A stretch of 64,000 nt of DNA from Candidatus Omnitrophota bacterium (GTDB lineage Bacteria > Hinthialibacterota > Hinthialibacteria > Hinthialibacterales > JAKPRU01). Of this stretch, positions 36,558-46,793 are shown piece by piece. The stretch lies in contig JAKQSI010000084.1 of the NCBI GenBank assembly GCA_029570205.1, positions 47,046 to 111,045 on the forward strand. The letters run 5' to 3'. Made by a program: the position numbers and the translations under genes. Numbering within the stretch: position 1 is the stretch's first letter; each line of letters starts with the position of its first letter. Below the pieces are notes generated by a model that was not told where the DNA came from, did no database searches, and saw only the letters and a list, made by a program, of their open reading frames with translations.

Positions 36558-36586
36558 TGATCCATAGAACCCGCGCATCTGTCAAG
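36558..36586 (-). promoter_or_regulatory. Candidate promoter of Gfo/Idh/MocA copy 4
   Basis: TTGACA (36581-36586), 17-nt spacer, GATCAT (36558-36563, 4/6 match). The -35 and the six bases after it share GCATCTGTCAAG (plus-strand text) with the promoter upstream of the MFS gene. Confidence 0.4.
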
Positions 36587-36649
36587 ATAAAGCGCGGAGC
36601 GACATCCCGTGGTTCCCTCCGAATCCTGTACGAACCCGACCTGTCAGAA

Positions 36650-36667
36650 ATAACCGGCAGCGGTTAT
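36650..36667 (-). terminator. Hairpin downstream of pbpC
   Basis: ATAACCG-gcag-CGGTTAT is a perfect 7-bp stem with a tetraloop, 120 bp past the pbpC stop. The minus-strand sequence after it is only weakly U-rich, so termination is possible but not certain. Confidence 0.35.
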
Positions 36668-36786
36668 GGTACAACCTTGATTGCCCGCGACAGGACTTCT
36701 CCCGCCATCCTTTACTGAAAAGCTGTTCGGGAGGGTCCCTGACAACTAACGCTTCCCTGATTCCTCAACACCGCCGATACTCCCAC

Positions 36787-39114
36787 CTATTCGGACACCG
36801 CCAGCGCCGGCCTGCTCCCCGGAAGCGACACAACAAAATGAACCGTTTCCGTCTCCCCTTCCAACGACATACAGGTCAACCGATGCGCCCCCGCCTGCAA
36901 ATCTATATACATGCCTCTGTCCGGTCCCGTATCCCCGATGTATTGGTCATCCAAGTACCAGTGCAAAGGACTATTCTCTACAGAAGCGCGAAGCCGGATT
37001 CTATCGCCATCCGGCTCGCCCGTTAAAACATACTCCGCCCCATCCGATGGTTCCAAAATTTCCAGGTCAATCTGTCGCGCATATACGGGCACGCATGAAT
37101 GTAATCGTACAGGTATTTGCACGGCCGCCAAATCCCACTGACTCGGCGATGCGGGTCGCCGCTCGACTATCTTCACCCCTTCTTTCCCGCTCATCGGCTG
37201 ATGCATTTTGCACGTTCGATGCAGATATTGTGTACGAGGCAAATACACTGTCCGCGTATTTTTGCACCATTGTGAGGCCGGTAAGCCGCTTGCCGCACAC
37301 ACGAGTACCTCATGAAGTTCGCCACCCGTCTCCGGCCATTCCGATGTTGTCTTGAGCGGTAAGGATCGGAATATCTTCCCCGCCGGCGGCAGGGCTGCAC
37401 GAGCGCCGACCAGCAACTCCGATGAACGCGCGTCATTGTTCCCCACCCATACACCGACTACATAATGCGTATTCCACACGAACGCCCACGCATCCCGCAG
37501 TCCCCACGACGTACCTGTTTTCCAACACACACGAGACGGCGAATGAACCGCATTCATATCCCGGTCCAACTCCGACGGCAGCGGCTGTTCCAGCATCTGA
37601 TAAAGCATCAGACAAATACCGGCTGAATAGATCCTTCGCTCCCCATCCCTGCTTGAATCCCGAATGGTTCGTAACGGACGGTATACACCGAGATTCGCAA
37701 TAGTACAGTACGCCGCAATAGCCTCTTCCAGTTTCACTTCGCAACTTCCCAAAGTCAGTCCAAGCCCATAGTAATCCGCCGATTTCGTTAACGTTGTAAA
37801 TCCGATGTCCTTCAAGTGACTCAAGAAGGCCGCCGTGCCGATCCGCCGCTGCACGCTGACCGCAGGGACATTCAGAGACTTTCGGAGGGCATACCCGGCG
37901 GAAATTGTTCCGTTATAGTAGCGATTGAAATTCTCCGGCCTGTAAAGACCGACATCCCACGTATCGTCTATTAACGTTTCCGAGGCATACAAGCTGTTCC
38001 GCTCCATGGCCAGGGCATACAGAAAAGGTTTCAGAGCGGAACCTGGGGAACGGGGAGCATCGCACAAATCCACCTGCCCGCCCGGTACATCATAGAATCC
38101 CGCCGATCCGACCCGCGCAAGAACCTCGGCTGTTTCAACATCGACTACCATCGCCGCCGCGTTTTCCACACCGTTCCCAAGATTCCGAACGCTGCGGCGC
38201 AGGATTTCTTCGCATTTCTCCTGAATGGCCCCGTCAAGTGTAACGGTCATCGGGGAACCGGCGCGAATTGTGCCCTTAACGCGCATCGCCAAATGCGGTG
38301 AGTGTTGCGGAAACTGTGAATATCGCACCTGTATGGGCTGTTCCCTCACGCCAAGAAGTTCCTTCCGGTCGATATACCCTTCCTCGTGCATCCGCCTCAG
38401 CACATAATTCCGCCGCGCCAGTGCCCGACTCGGATGATTCAATGGAGAATAATATCCCGGAGCCTTCGGCAGCCCAGCCAGCAAGGCGGCTTCCGCTATT
38501 GTCAATTCGCCGGCGGGTTTCCCGAAATAACGTCTGGACGCCGCCTCGCAGCCGATTAGATTCCCGCCGTAGGGGGCACGGTTCAAGTACATTTCCAGAA
38601 TGTCATTCCTGGAGAAGTGCAGGGATAATCGAATCGCCTCAACAGCCTGGTAAACCTTGCTACAGGAGCGGTTGTGGGCAGCACACGTCATCTTCACAAC
38701 CTGCATGGGGATTGTGGACGCACCGGAAACAACGCGGTGATGGACAATATCCTGTACCAGGGCGCGAACAATTGCGAAGGGATCGACGCCGATGTGAGAA
38801 TAGAACCGCTGATCCTCCGTACTCACTGTGGCCTGGATCAATCGCGGACTGATTTCCTCTATCCCGCGCTCAACACACCACGAGTCATTCGCATTGAGAT
38901 AGCAATAAAGCAAATTGCCGTGCCGGTCTCGCAGCTCCGGAGAAACGTCGGTTACCCGATAATACTCCTTGTCCGGCGGCCAGGATAAACAAATAATACC
39001 GAACAGAACTAACGCAGAAACACACAATACAACCCGTCGATGAACACCGGCGAGCTTACAGATGGCAGCCCATCCCTGTAGAACTCGGCAGACAGATTCC
39101 CGGTAGTTATTCAT
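36787..39114 (-). CDS. pbpC: Penicillin-binding protein 1C
   Basis: A 775-residue bifunctional enzyme. An N-terminal membrane anchor (VVLCVSALVLFGIICLSW) is followed by a GT51 glycosyltransferase domain with TEDQRFYSHIGVD (catalytic Glu) and GASTIPMQVVKM. The transpeptidase domain has SPGSALKPF (SxxK serine) and KTGTSWGLRDAW. The C-terminal PBP1C domain (EILEPSDGAEYVLTG...) completes the family plan. It polymerises and cross-links peptidoglycan in the periplasm. It overlaps the alpha-2-macroglobulin stop by 4 bp, the pairing seen for pbpC and yfhM in proteobacteria. Confidence 0.95.
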   Translation of the reverse strand: MNNYRESVCRVLQGWAAICKLAGVHRRVVLCVSALVLFGIICLSWPPDKEYYRVTDVSPELRDRHGNLLYCYLNANDSWCVERGIEEISPRLIQATVSTEDQRFYSHIGVDPFAIVRALVQDIVHHRVVSGASTIPMQVVKMTCAAHNRSCSKVYQAVEAIRLSLHFSRNDILEMYLNRAPYGGNLIGCEAASRRYFGKPAGELTIAEAALLAGLPKAPGYYSPLNHPSRALARRNYVLRRMHEEGYIDRKELLGVREQPIQVRYSQFPQHSPHLAMRVKGTIRAGSPMTVTLDGAIQEKCEEILRRSVRNLGNGVENAAAMVVDVETAEVLARVGSAGFYDVPGGQVDLCDAPRSPGSALKPFLYALAMERNSLYASETLIDDTWDVGLYRPENFNRYYNGTISAGYALRKSLNVPAVSVQRRIGTAAFLSHLKDIGFTTLTKSADYYGLGLTLGSCEVKLEEAIAAYCTIANLGVYRPLRTIRDSSRDGERRIYSAGICLMLYQMLEQPLPSELDRDMNAVHSPSRVCWKTGTSWGLRDAWAFVWNTHYVVGVWVGNNDARSSELLVGARAALPPAGKIFRSLPLKTTSEWPETGGELHEVLVCAASGLPASQWCKNTRTVYLPRTQYLHRTCKMHQPMSGKEGVKIVERRPASPSQWDLAAVQIPVRLHSCVPVYARQIDLEILEPSDGAEYVLTGEPDGDRIRLRASVENSPLHWYLDDQYIGDTGPDRGMYIDLQAGAHRLTCMSLEGETETVHFVVSLPGSRPALAVSE

Positions 39115-42100
39115 CTCGATATTTCAATAGTTTCCGGGGCGGAGGATCCTTGAACCAGCGGGTCGTACATACACTCGGCATGGACAGCCGGAACCTGATA
39201 ATTACCCGGAGTAATCGCCCGGACGGCGTAACAATAGTGCCGGCTTCCGCCGGGCAGATCGCGGAATGCAAGGATAATCCGGTCGTCCCGGATATCCGTA
39301 TACGTCGGGGCGATAATGTTCGAAATCACATCCAGCTCGGGTAAGGCATCCGCATCCAGCCGGGGATTCATAATCTCGAAGCCCGCCGGGAGGAGATCCA
39401 CAACAACCACATTCTTGAGATTCTGATCGCAGGAGACATCCAAGCAAATCACGTAATCATCCCCATGCTTAAATCGCCTGGAGTCCTGTAGAACAGCCCG
39501 GTTCGTGAAGTATTGCCGCCCCATGGAAATCCCATTCGACACGGCCTCTCGAATGGGATCTCGGGGAATGCCCTCCATTACGACATTTGCGTAGATATTC
39601 GTATCGCCCGTGTTCTTTACGATGAACTTCGCCCCGCCTCCTTTGTGCTGTTGTTCGCAAATGTCCATTCCCTGTATTCGTGTTGTCAGCGGCTCAACGC
39701 CTGTGGAGTACGAGATTTCGGCCATGGCAGCCGCGGTGTTCACGCCGATCTTCTTCATGTACATTCCCAGGGCTGTTACCGCGAAAGCAGTCTCATGTGT
39801 TATGTAATGCTCCCGGTTTCGCAGATACATAGCAATCCTCTCGGCCCGCTCCGCTAATGTAACCGGATCGGTGTTCATCTGCAAAAGAGAAAGCAACTCC
39901 ACCGCATCATTCCGAATTTCGGAGTTCAGGGTTCCGTCCTGCTCTGCGAACAGATACGGCTCGGACGGCGACTGCGCCATATACATGCGAACCCTGTCGT
40001 ACTCTTTCGTATTGAGCGCCAGGGCCGCCGCAAGCAGATATCGGGCCGCGCGCGGCAACGGAATCGCATCGAATCCGGCAATCCGGCTGATGGCGCCCTC
40101 GTCGCGTGCCAGCGATAGCGTATACAGAGCATAGGCTCGCTGGTACAGGCCGGACTCCGAAGAGTCAGCCGCATTCCCTGCCAGCGTATTGACGTAATTC
40201 TTTAACAGTTTATACGCATTGCCGGGAATCTGTACACTCGAGTCGTCTTTCACAAGCGTCAATAAATGGAACGCGTAAATCGAGCCATAGGGATACGGAT
40301 CGTACCAACTGGGCCAGCTCGCAAGCCCGCCCGACGGAAGTTGCATGGCAAGGAGTTGATCGATCCCTGCTTGCAGATAGGCCGGCGTGTACTCAAGGCG
40401 CCCCGGCCGTTGCTGAATCAGATCCGCACGCTCTTTCAGAACGTACAAAGCCATCAGCCGTGAGGTCACTTGTTCGACACAGCCATAAGGATAGTCCAGG
40501 AGATAGGACAAGGCTTTCTCCAGCTGAATGGCCGGGCTTGCCCCGATACGGACGTTTATCTGGAACCGTTCATCTTCCAGGAAACGGTCATTCACAATCT
40601 CCATCGACTCGGAAGGTTTAACAACGCGAATATCGGCGGCTAGTTGATAGGCAGCAGGCATTTTAACCGGTAATGGAGCGGACTGAGTAACGGTTTCAAC
40701 TAAACCGCCGGCTTCATCATAGACATCCATAGTCCAGTCCAGTTGCCCCTGACCCGACAGGTCTCCCGCGAAAATCGGCGCGGAACAATCCTTCTCTGAA
40801 TTGGCGGGGACCGCAAGTTGCAGTGAACCGGAACTCGCTTTCAACGCACCGGAGGCAATCCACCGGAGCGTTGTCCGGCAAGGTGAGGCCGTCGTATTGA
40901 AAATCACAGCCCGACACTCACAGGAGTCGCCGGGCAGTAAAAAGCGCGGCATACTTGTTCGAAGCATAACAGGGCGGCGGACCGGCAACTCCTGGGCAAG
41001 ACTACCGGCGGCGCGCTCATTCCACCCGACTGCAACGAGGCGCAGCACGCCGTCGAACTCCGGAACGGCTAATCGAACAGTCGCTTTTCCGGATTCATCC
41101 GTGCGCACTTCACCCGACCAGAGAGCGACCGGCTTGATCCAACTCTCCATGGGTGGAGCGACGCGCTTCTCCAAATCCGCCTCCATGTCTCCGCCCGGGG
41201 TAGTTTGTTCATATTGATAGACAACACGGTCATAATAGTGGGCACGGCGAAGATCGGGTTTTCTCGGCCGGCTGAGCCAGGCGTACGGGTCCGGATTCTT
41301 GTAGTCGGTGATCAAATGAATTCCTTCATCCACCGCGGCAAGAGTCAGTTCCGACTGGACGGGATTTCCACTCGAGTCCGTTACCTGGATCGCAATCTCT
41401 GTTTCACGATTCGGGCGAATCTCCGATGGAAGGCCCGGCATGGACAGTGTCAGATCCCGTGTCGCATTGTGGACCGCAATGCTCGCCACGGCGAAACTCA
41501 TGAATGGGTATAGTTGCGCCTTGTCCTTCTCAATCGCGTGGACCACGGTCACTTCGGCCCACAGATTCGGAAACGCCTCTTCGGTGATCGGGATGCGAAT
41601 CTCCCCCGACTGGTTCTCTATGCGAATTGGGATCATCGACCGGATGGTCTGATGCTGCAAGACAACAATTCCGCAGCCGTCAAACGGCGATTCTACTCGG
41701 AGAACCGCGTCCTCGCCGATTTCGTATTTCTCCTTGTCTAATGACAATTTGAGAAGCGTCGGCTGGGCCATATCGGACAACTGACAGCGTCCGTCATAGC
41801 AGTAAAAAGTTCGTGTACTGTTCAGCGCGGTCGCATCGGATTGAACACATACGCGAAAATATCCGTAGCCTTTCGGGTCGAATTCCGTGTGACCGATTCC
41901 ATCCTGGAGAGGAACCGCGCGGGTTTCAATTTCATAAAAATTGTCGGCCCAACTGGGTTCGTCATGAGTATAGTACCTGCGAAGGTAATAGCTCCATTTT
42001 TGCTGCTCCAGAGTCACGGTTACACTGGGCAGGACAGCGGGCGCTTCATCGGGGTGGATGGCGATCACATTGACATCCAGGCCGCTCTTGCCGACCCGCC

Positions 42101-44825
42101 CGGCCATGTGGATACCCAGGAGAATATCGGATGCGCAGAGAATCGCGCGAGCGTGGGCCGGGACAGTCCGCCCGCCGATTTCATGCACATTGGCTGAAAT
42201 GACTGCCTCAATGGGATACGTAATCCCCGGATGAAACGGCGGTGTGTAATGGAATTGGGCCAGACCGTGTTCATCCGTATTCGTTTCGCCGATAGAAAAT
42301 GTCTCGGGTTTATATCCCTTGTCATTCCCGAAATAATACAAAGGAAACTTCCGGCTGGAGAACGTTCCTTTACGGAGATGAATCTTTGCATCGACTTTCC
42401 GATTCACCGCGGGCGGGCCGATCAGTTGTGTCGCGGTAACACTGATTACATAATCATTCCCCATCAGCCAGTTCGCGTCCGAGAGAAACATCTCGGCCTT
42501 CATGCGTTGCGGCACAAATTCCTCTAATCGAAACGAATAGGAGCCGATGGGGGCTTCGCTCCCGGGGACCTTGAGCTGCGCAACATAGTTTCCTGTCGGA
42601 TAGACATCCTGTGTCATAAAATCATATCCGCCTGCTCCTGTAGACGATAATGTAACCGGCTCTCTCAAGAGAGATTCCCCGTTGGGTTTCAGGACGACGA
42701 ATTGAAGGGGCACGTTCGCCGACGCATCCCCGTAATTTGTGCGGACAATCCAGCGCAGATGCACCGTCTCGCCCGGACGGTACAGATCGCGGTCTGCGTA
42801 CAGGAAACCATCGTAAGCATCCGCTCGATAGGACGGCATATCCGAGCGAATCTGCGGGACATTATCCTCGCTGGGCGTCAACTGCAGAAACGTGTAATCC
42901 TCTCCATATTCGGCTACAAGAACTTTCGGATTTCCCCAAGCGGTGTTCATATTTGAAACACGGGCGAGGCCCTCGGCATCGGTGCGGAGTTCCGCCAATA
43001 GCCGGTTCTTTTCCGAATATACCGTAATCTTGGCAAACTCAATGGGAGACAGAGAGTACAGGTCGTGTACAAACACATACAATTCACTGTCGCGCCAATG
43101 GGCAAGCAATCCGATATCGGTAAACAGGACCACTTTCGTTGCTTTAGGCGCCTCTTGTGCGTCGGCTTCCAGGCAGAACACCCCACGCTTGCCGCTACCG
43201 AACAGTTCATCCAGCGGGATCTTCGTTTCGACAAGGGTGGGGCCTTGTCGGTTCACCGAGTAACGTTTCTGCGCCACTTGTTCGCACCAGGAACGGCCGA
43301 ATGACCAACTCCCCCGGCCGTTCTGTGCGTCGTTCAGAGCCACCGCTATGTTCGATGGAAAGAGGCGGTAAAGGGTCAGGTTGGCGGATGACACATTGCG
43401 GCTGCGAAGCGGCAACACCAAGCCGCTCCGCCGGGGAAAGTAAAATTGCTCATCGTAGCCGAAGCCCAGCCATGGGTGGAACGTCTCGGAATGTACAACA
43501 CGATGAATCGGGTCCTTGGAGCGAAAATTGTCCCGGTATTGAATACCGGGAAGGATCGTGATCTGGTATGTCTGCTTTTCCTGCCAGTCGCCGAATAGGT
43601 CAAACTCGGATGTTGACCAGGAGGAGTACTCGGCTTCAAGGCCGGGGACTTCCGGTTCAATCCGAAGATGCGCAAGAAACTCCCTGGGCGAAATATAACG
43701 CTGCAGATTATGATTGAAATTGATGTGCAACGCGGAACCGCGTTCACCGAAATCATTCCAGAATGTGTGTACTATTTGAAGGGGCTGGAATTGGGCTTCC
43801 AGAACCGTTGTATAGGCTCCGGGAAGCGCGGTCCCCATCTCTCCCGGAAGGCCCTCGGCGACGCTGACCTCCAGTCGGATATTGTCGAGACATTGTAAGG
43901 AAATCCGGGCAAGATGATCGAGTGGGAACTCGCCGCGTTCCAAAGTGCAGGGAATTGTCTCACCGGTATGAGTATCTGTGATGGTCAAGTACTTTTGCAG
44001 ATCGGTCGGCTCCACGAGTTTTGTAAAGGAGATCAGGATGCGCTGCAACTCCGGGGTGAAGTCATACCAGTGAACGTCTAAAACCTGGAGAAGATCCCGC
44101 CTGGGATAAGTCTGCACAAAATCTCTCAAACTATGGAACCGTCCGGTTCGATCCGGTAATCCTTTCTTTACCGTCAGTGTAATGGGCCAGTCGCTGAAGT
44201 TACTAATGGTAATGCGCGGAGACTTATCGTTATCTCCGGGAGCGAGTTCATAAGGCACCGACCCGCCGGATTTCGACAGGATCTCCAAGTATTGTTTCAG
44301 TGTCTCTATATCGACAGAATACGGGAGAAACAGCACGAGCAGCACCCCCCCCGGCTGTTCCCGAAGGACCGCAACACGTTTGGGCAGGAACGGTGTGCTT
44401 GCAATAGAGATTTCCCGATGAGCCGGATTGATTTCCAGTCCGTCTGTCGAGCGTAGCGCCGGTCCCATTTGGAGATGGAATATCTGATCCGGCGTTACCT
44501 CGGTGGGCAGGAACGCAACATAGTTCGGACCAAGTTGCAACTGTCCGTCCAGGGGCGGAATAATGGTCAAAACATCCCGGTCCGGTTGCGGAATCGGCTG
44601 AAGAGTGCGGTCGAAGATGATGAGGATCCGATCCTTTACCGCTTCCTCTTCAAGCGGAAGGACCCCGACAACATTGACATGCCGGTCGGACCGGCTTTCA
44701 AGGAGAGACGGCAAATCGCCGAAGGCCGGGATAGAACCGAGAACCATCGCGGCAAAAAGCAACCCGCGCGTAAACTGGGTAAAAAAGGTTCGAAACGGGT
44801 ACAGGGGGGTGGGGTAAGTAAACAT
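39111..44825 (-). CDS. Bacterial alpha-2-macroglobulin (YfhM type)
   Basis: A 1904-residue exported protein, close to the family length for large bacterial alpha-2-macroglobulins. ATG at 44825 has GGAGG upstream and is followed by a signal segment (FTRGLLFAAMVLGSIPAFG). MG-type beta domains fill the first two thirds (for example GFLYADRDLYRPGETVHLRW, a typical bacterial A2M segment). The thioester site is intact at YPYGCVEQ (Cys1449, Gln1452), in an alpha/alpha toroid. These proteins trap attacking proteases covalently and work with PBP1C to guard the periplasm after envelope damage. Coupled to pbpC by an ATGA overlap. Confidence 0.95.
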   Translation of the reverse strand: MFTYPTPLYPFRTFFTQFTRGLLFAAMVLGSIPAFGDLPSLLESRSDRHVNVVGVLPLEEEAVKDRILIIFDRTLQPIPQPDRDVLTIIPPLDGQLQLGPNYVAFLPTEVTPDQIFHLQMGPALRSTDGLEINPAHREISIASTPFLPKRVAVLREQPGGVLLVLFLPYSVDIETLKQYLEILSKSGGSVPYELAPGDNDKSPRITISNFSDWPITLTVKKGLPDRTGRFHSLRDFVQTYPRRDLLQVLDVHWYDFTPELQRILISFTKLVEPTDLQKYLTITDTHTGETIPCTLERGEFPLDHLARISLQCLDNIRLEVSVAEGLPGEMGTALPGAYTTVLEAQFQPLQIVHTFWNDFGERGSALHINFNHNLQRYISPREFLAHLRIEPEVPGLEAEYSSWSTSEFDLFGDWQEKQTYQITILPGIQYRDNFRSKDPIHRVVHSETFHPWLGFGYDEQFYFPRRSGLVLPLRSRNVSSANLTLYRLFPSNIAVALNDAQNGRGSWSFGRSWCEQVAQKRYSVNRQGPTLVETKIPLDELFGSGKRGVFCLEADAQEAPKATKVVLFTDIGLLAHWRDSELYVFVHDLYSLSPIEFAKITVYSEKNRLLAELRTDAEGLARVSNMNTAWGNPKVLVAEYGEDYTFLQLTPSEDNVPQIRSDMPSYRADAYDGFLYADRDLYRPGETVHLRWIVRTNYGDASANVPLQFVVLKPNGESLLREPVTLSSTGAGGYDFMTQDVYPTGNYVAQLKVPGSEAPIGSYSFRLEEFVPQRMKAEMFLSDANWLMGNDYVISVTATQLIGPPAVNRKVDAKIHLRKGTFSSRKFPLYYFGNDKGYKPETFSIGETNTDEHGLAQFHYTPPFHPGITYPIEAVISANVHEIGGRTVPAHARAILCASDILLGIHMAGRVGKSGLDVNVIAIHPDEAPAVLPSVTVTLEQQKWSYYLRRYYTHDEPSWADNFYEIETRAVPLQDGIGHTEFDPKGYGYFRVCVQSDATALNSTRTFYCYDGRCQLSDMAQPTLLKLSLDKEKYEIGEDAVLRVESPFDGCGIVVLQHQTIRSMIPIRIENQSGEIRIPITEEAFPNLWAEVTVVHAIEKDKAQLYPFMSFAVASIAVHNATRDLTLSMPGLPSEIRPNRETEIAIQVTDSSGNPVQSELTLAAVDEGIHLITDYKNPDPYAWLSRPRKPDLRRAHYYDRVVYQYEQTTPGGDMEADLEKRVAPPMESWIKPVALWSGEVRTDESGKATVRLAVPEFDGVLRLVAVGWNERAAGSLAQELPVRRPVMLRTSMPRFLLPGDSCECRAVIFNTTASPCRTTLRWIASGALKASSGSLQLAVPANSEKDCSAPIFAGDLSGQGQLDWTMDVYDEAGGLVETVTQSAPLPVKMPAAYQLAADIRVVKPSESMEIVNDRFLEDERFQINVRIGASPAIQLEKALSYLLDYPYGCVEQVTSRLMALYVLKERADLIQQRPGRLEYTPAYLQAGIDQLLAMQLPSGGLASWPSWYDPYPYGSIYAFHLLTLVKDDSSVQIPGNAYKLLKNYVNTLAGNAADSSESGLYQRAYALYTLSLARDEGAISRIAGFDAIPLPRAARYLLAAALALNTKEYDRVRMYMAQSPSEPYLFAEQDGTLNSEIRNDAVELLSLLQMNTDPVTLAERAERIAMYLRNREHYITHETAFAVTALGMYMKKIGVNTAAAMAEISYSTGVEPLTTRIQGMDICEQQHKGGGAKFIVKNTGDTNIYANVVMEGIPRDPIREAVSNGISMGRQYFTNRAVLQDSRRFKHGDDYVICLDVSCDQNLKNVVVVDLLPAGFEIMNPRLDADALPELDVISNIIAPTYTDIRDDRIILAFRDLPGGSRHYCYAVRAITPGNYQVPAVHAECMYDPLVQGSSAPETIEISR

Positions 44826-44984
44826 GGCGGCCTCCGATGCCGGGGGCATTCCGGCATACAACAAACCGATAGGTGAGCTCCAAAACCTGCGCGAATCGAC
44901 TGTTGGCTATTACAATAACGTTTGCGAATCGCGAAAGATACAGCCTGCACCAGAAAAATGTTCCGTGCTGCACGGATTCGAAAA

Positions 44985-46655
44985 TCAGTCCTCCGGGAGT
45001 TCCTGCCCCTTGGTTTCCGGCGCCCAAATCAAGGCGATCATCCCCAATACATAAATAAAGGACATAATTACCGCTGCCGTACGGATGGACATCACCGTGC
45101 TGAGATACCCGAACGCGATCGGAGCCGGCACGGCGAGGTAGCGCACCGTGTTATAGCAGAAGCCGACTCCGGTTCCACGCAGACGAGTCGGGAACAATTC
45201 CGGGAAATAAATCGAGTACCCGCCGAACACGGCCAGCTGGGCGAACCCCATAAGAGGCAGCATCCAATACGCCTGTGTCGCCGTGTCCAGGGAATAGAAA
45301 ACAAAGATTGTTGACAGCAGGCAGAGAATGAACGAACCAAGAAAGGCGATCCGCCGACCGATATACGTCGCGAGCAGCGTAAACGCAAACATGCCGAGGA
45401 ATGACCCCGCATCCTGCAAAAGGGTCCCTTTGGCCCGCACACTGTCGATGTAGCCTTGAACGCCGGCCATGGCGCCCGGAAATTCAGATTCGACCAACAG
45501 CCGGTTCAGGTGAATCAATGAATCCCCTTCGGGATTTTGCTCGATCCGGGTCTGAATGGGCTTGGAGAGTTCCAGGTGGGAAAACCGTTCGGGAGAGTAA
45601 ACCGGTTCTCCCTCAATGATGGCATTTAACCCGGAGACCAGCCGCTCTTTCAATTCCTCGGACGGATCCGTCGAGCCATCATAAGCATCCACCATCGCAA
45701 GGGTATCCTGGGGGAGTCGTCCGCGCAGAAATTGAACAAACGGATCGGAATTGGCCTTGATTTTCTCCACGACCGCCTTGGCATCGGTCAGGTCCTCAAC
45801 CCGGATGGGGGCATCCATCAACGCCATGGTGATCAGTTCGGGGGAGAAGAAACCGATCCCCCATAACCCGATCATGCCGGAGACACCGAGTAAAAGACCG
45901 ACAATCGTATTCCGCCGCCACCGGGGTTCCTTAAACAAATCGACGGGCGATCCAAGTTGTTTTAACACTGCCGCTCCACCTTGGGCCATTTCCGCCTTTT
46001 TCCTCTTCCAGGCTTCCGGTTCACTCAGAATGCCCACAATGGGAATCACCAGTAATGCGGGGACAATTCCCACAAAGAACAGAACTCGCCAACCGGAGAA
46101 ACCAAGGAAAAACTGTTCCGCACTCGGCGGGACAGTGTAGGCAATCCAGGACCCCATCATGTTGCCGATCGCGGAGAGGGTCTGGAGAGACCCCAGGGCC
46201 ATCGACCGGAACCCGGAGGGAACGCTTTCCGCAACCAGTGTCGTCGCCGCGCCGAACATCCCCCCTACTCCCAAGCCCACCAGGAATCGGTAAATCGTAA
46301 AATCCAGCCACGATGTTGCACAGCCCGATAACCCGGTAAACCCGGAATACACCAGCAACGTGCAGATCATGGTTTTTACCCGACCGATCTTGTCGCTCAT
46401 CATACCGAAGACAATCCCCCCCGTGGCCCAGCCGAAGATCATGGATCCGGTGGCCCACCCGATGTATTTCTTAATCGCCAGCTGAGCGGCGGCATCGCTG
46501 CCCAGGACCTCCCGTAATGCCGATTCACGTGCCAGCACAAACAGCCGCTGATCCATGCAATCGAACAGCCAGCCACACGACGCAATAATGACGATGATCC
46601 AATGGTATAGGGTTACACCCTCGAACACATTCAACTTCTGGTTGGTTTGGTTCAC
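44985..46655 (-). CDS. MFS transporter with large extra hydrophilic loop
   Basis: A 556-residue MFS permease. GTG at 46655 is preferred because GGAGG lies 8 bp upstream and the helix-1 region follows. Family motifs are GWATGGIVFGMMSDKIGRVK (loop 2-3) and RFLVGLGVGGMFGAATTLVAE; a C-terminal half ends with MSFIYVLGMIALIW. Between the seventh and eighth helices there is an insert of about 130 hydrophilic residues (DAPIRVEDLTDAK...IQTRIEQNPEGDSL), not seen in most sugar/acid symporters. The substrate is unknown; nearest resemblance is to the sugar and organic-acid branch. Confidence 0.88.
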   Translation of the reverse strand: MNQTNQKLNVFEGVTLYHWIIVIIASCGWLFDCMDQRLFVLARESALREVLGSDAAAQLAIKKYIGWATGSMIFGWATGGIVFGMMSDKIGRVKTMICTLLVYSGFTGLSGCATSWLDFTIYRFLVGLGVGGMFGAATTLVAESVPSGFRSMALGSLQTLSAIGNMMGSWIAYTVPPSAEQFFLGFSGWRVLFFVGIVPALLVIPIVGILSEPEAWKRKKAEMAQGGAAVLKQLGSPVDLFKEPRWRRNTIVGLLLGVSGMIGLWGIGFFSPELITMALMDAPIRVEDLTDAKAVVEKIKANSDPFVQFLRGRLPQDTLAMVDAYDGSTDPSEELKERLVSGLNAIIEGEPVYSPERFSHLELSKPIQTRIEQNPEGDSLIHLNRLLVESEFPGAMAGVQGYIDSVRAKGTLLQDAGSFLGMFAFTLLATYIGRRIAFLGSFILCLLSTIFVFYSLDTATQAYWMLPLMGFAQLAVFGGYSIYFPELFPTRLRGTGVGFCYNTVRYLAVPAPIAFGYLSTVMSIRTAAVIMSFIYVLGMIALIWAPETKGQELPED

Positions 46656-46712
46656 AAAACCGTCCTCCAATCCCAGTTTTCCGTGCGCAAATAATAAATC
46701 ACGGTTTTTTTG

Positions 46713-46741
46713 ATTCTCAGGTACAATGCAGCATCTGTCAA
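46713..46741 (-). promoter_or_regulatory. Candidate promoter of the MFS transporter gene
   Basis: TTGACA (46736-46741), 17-nt spacer, GAGAAT (46713-46718, 4/6 match). Expected leader of about 50 nt to the GTG at 46655. Confidence 0.5.
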
Positions 46742-46793
46742 GCGGCATCGAGATTCCGCGATTCTGCATACCGAGAAAGCGAAGCGCATTTCC

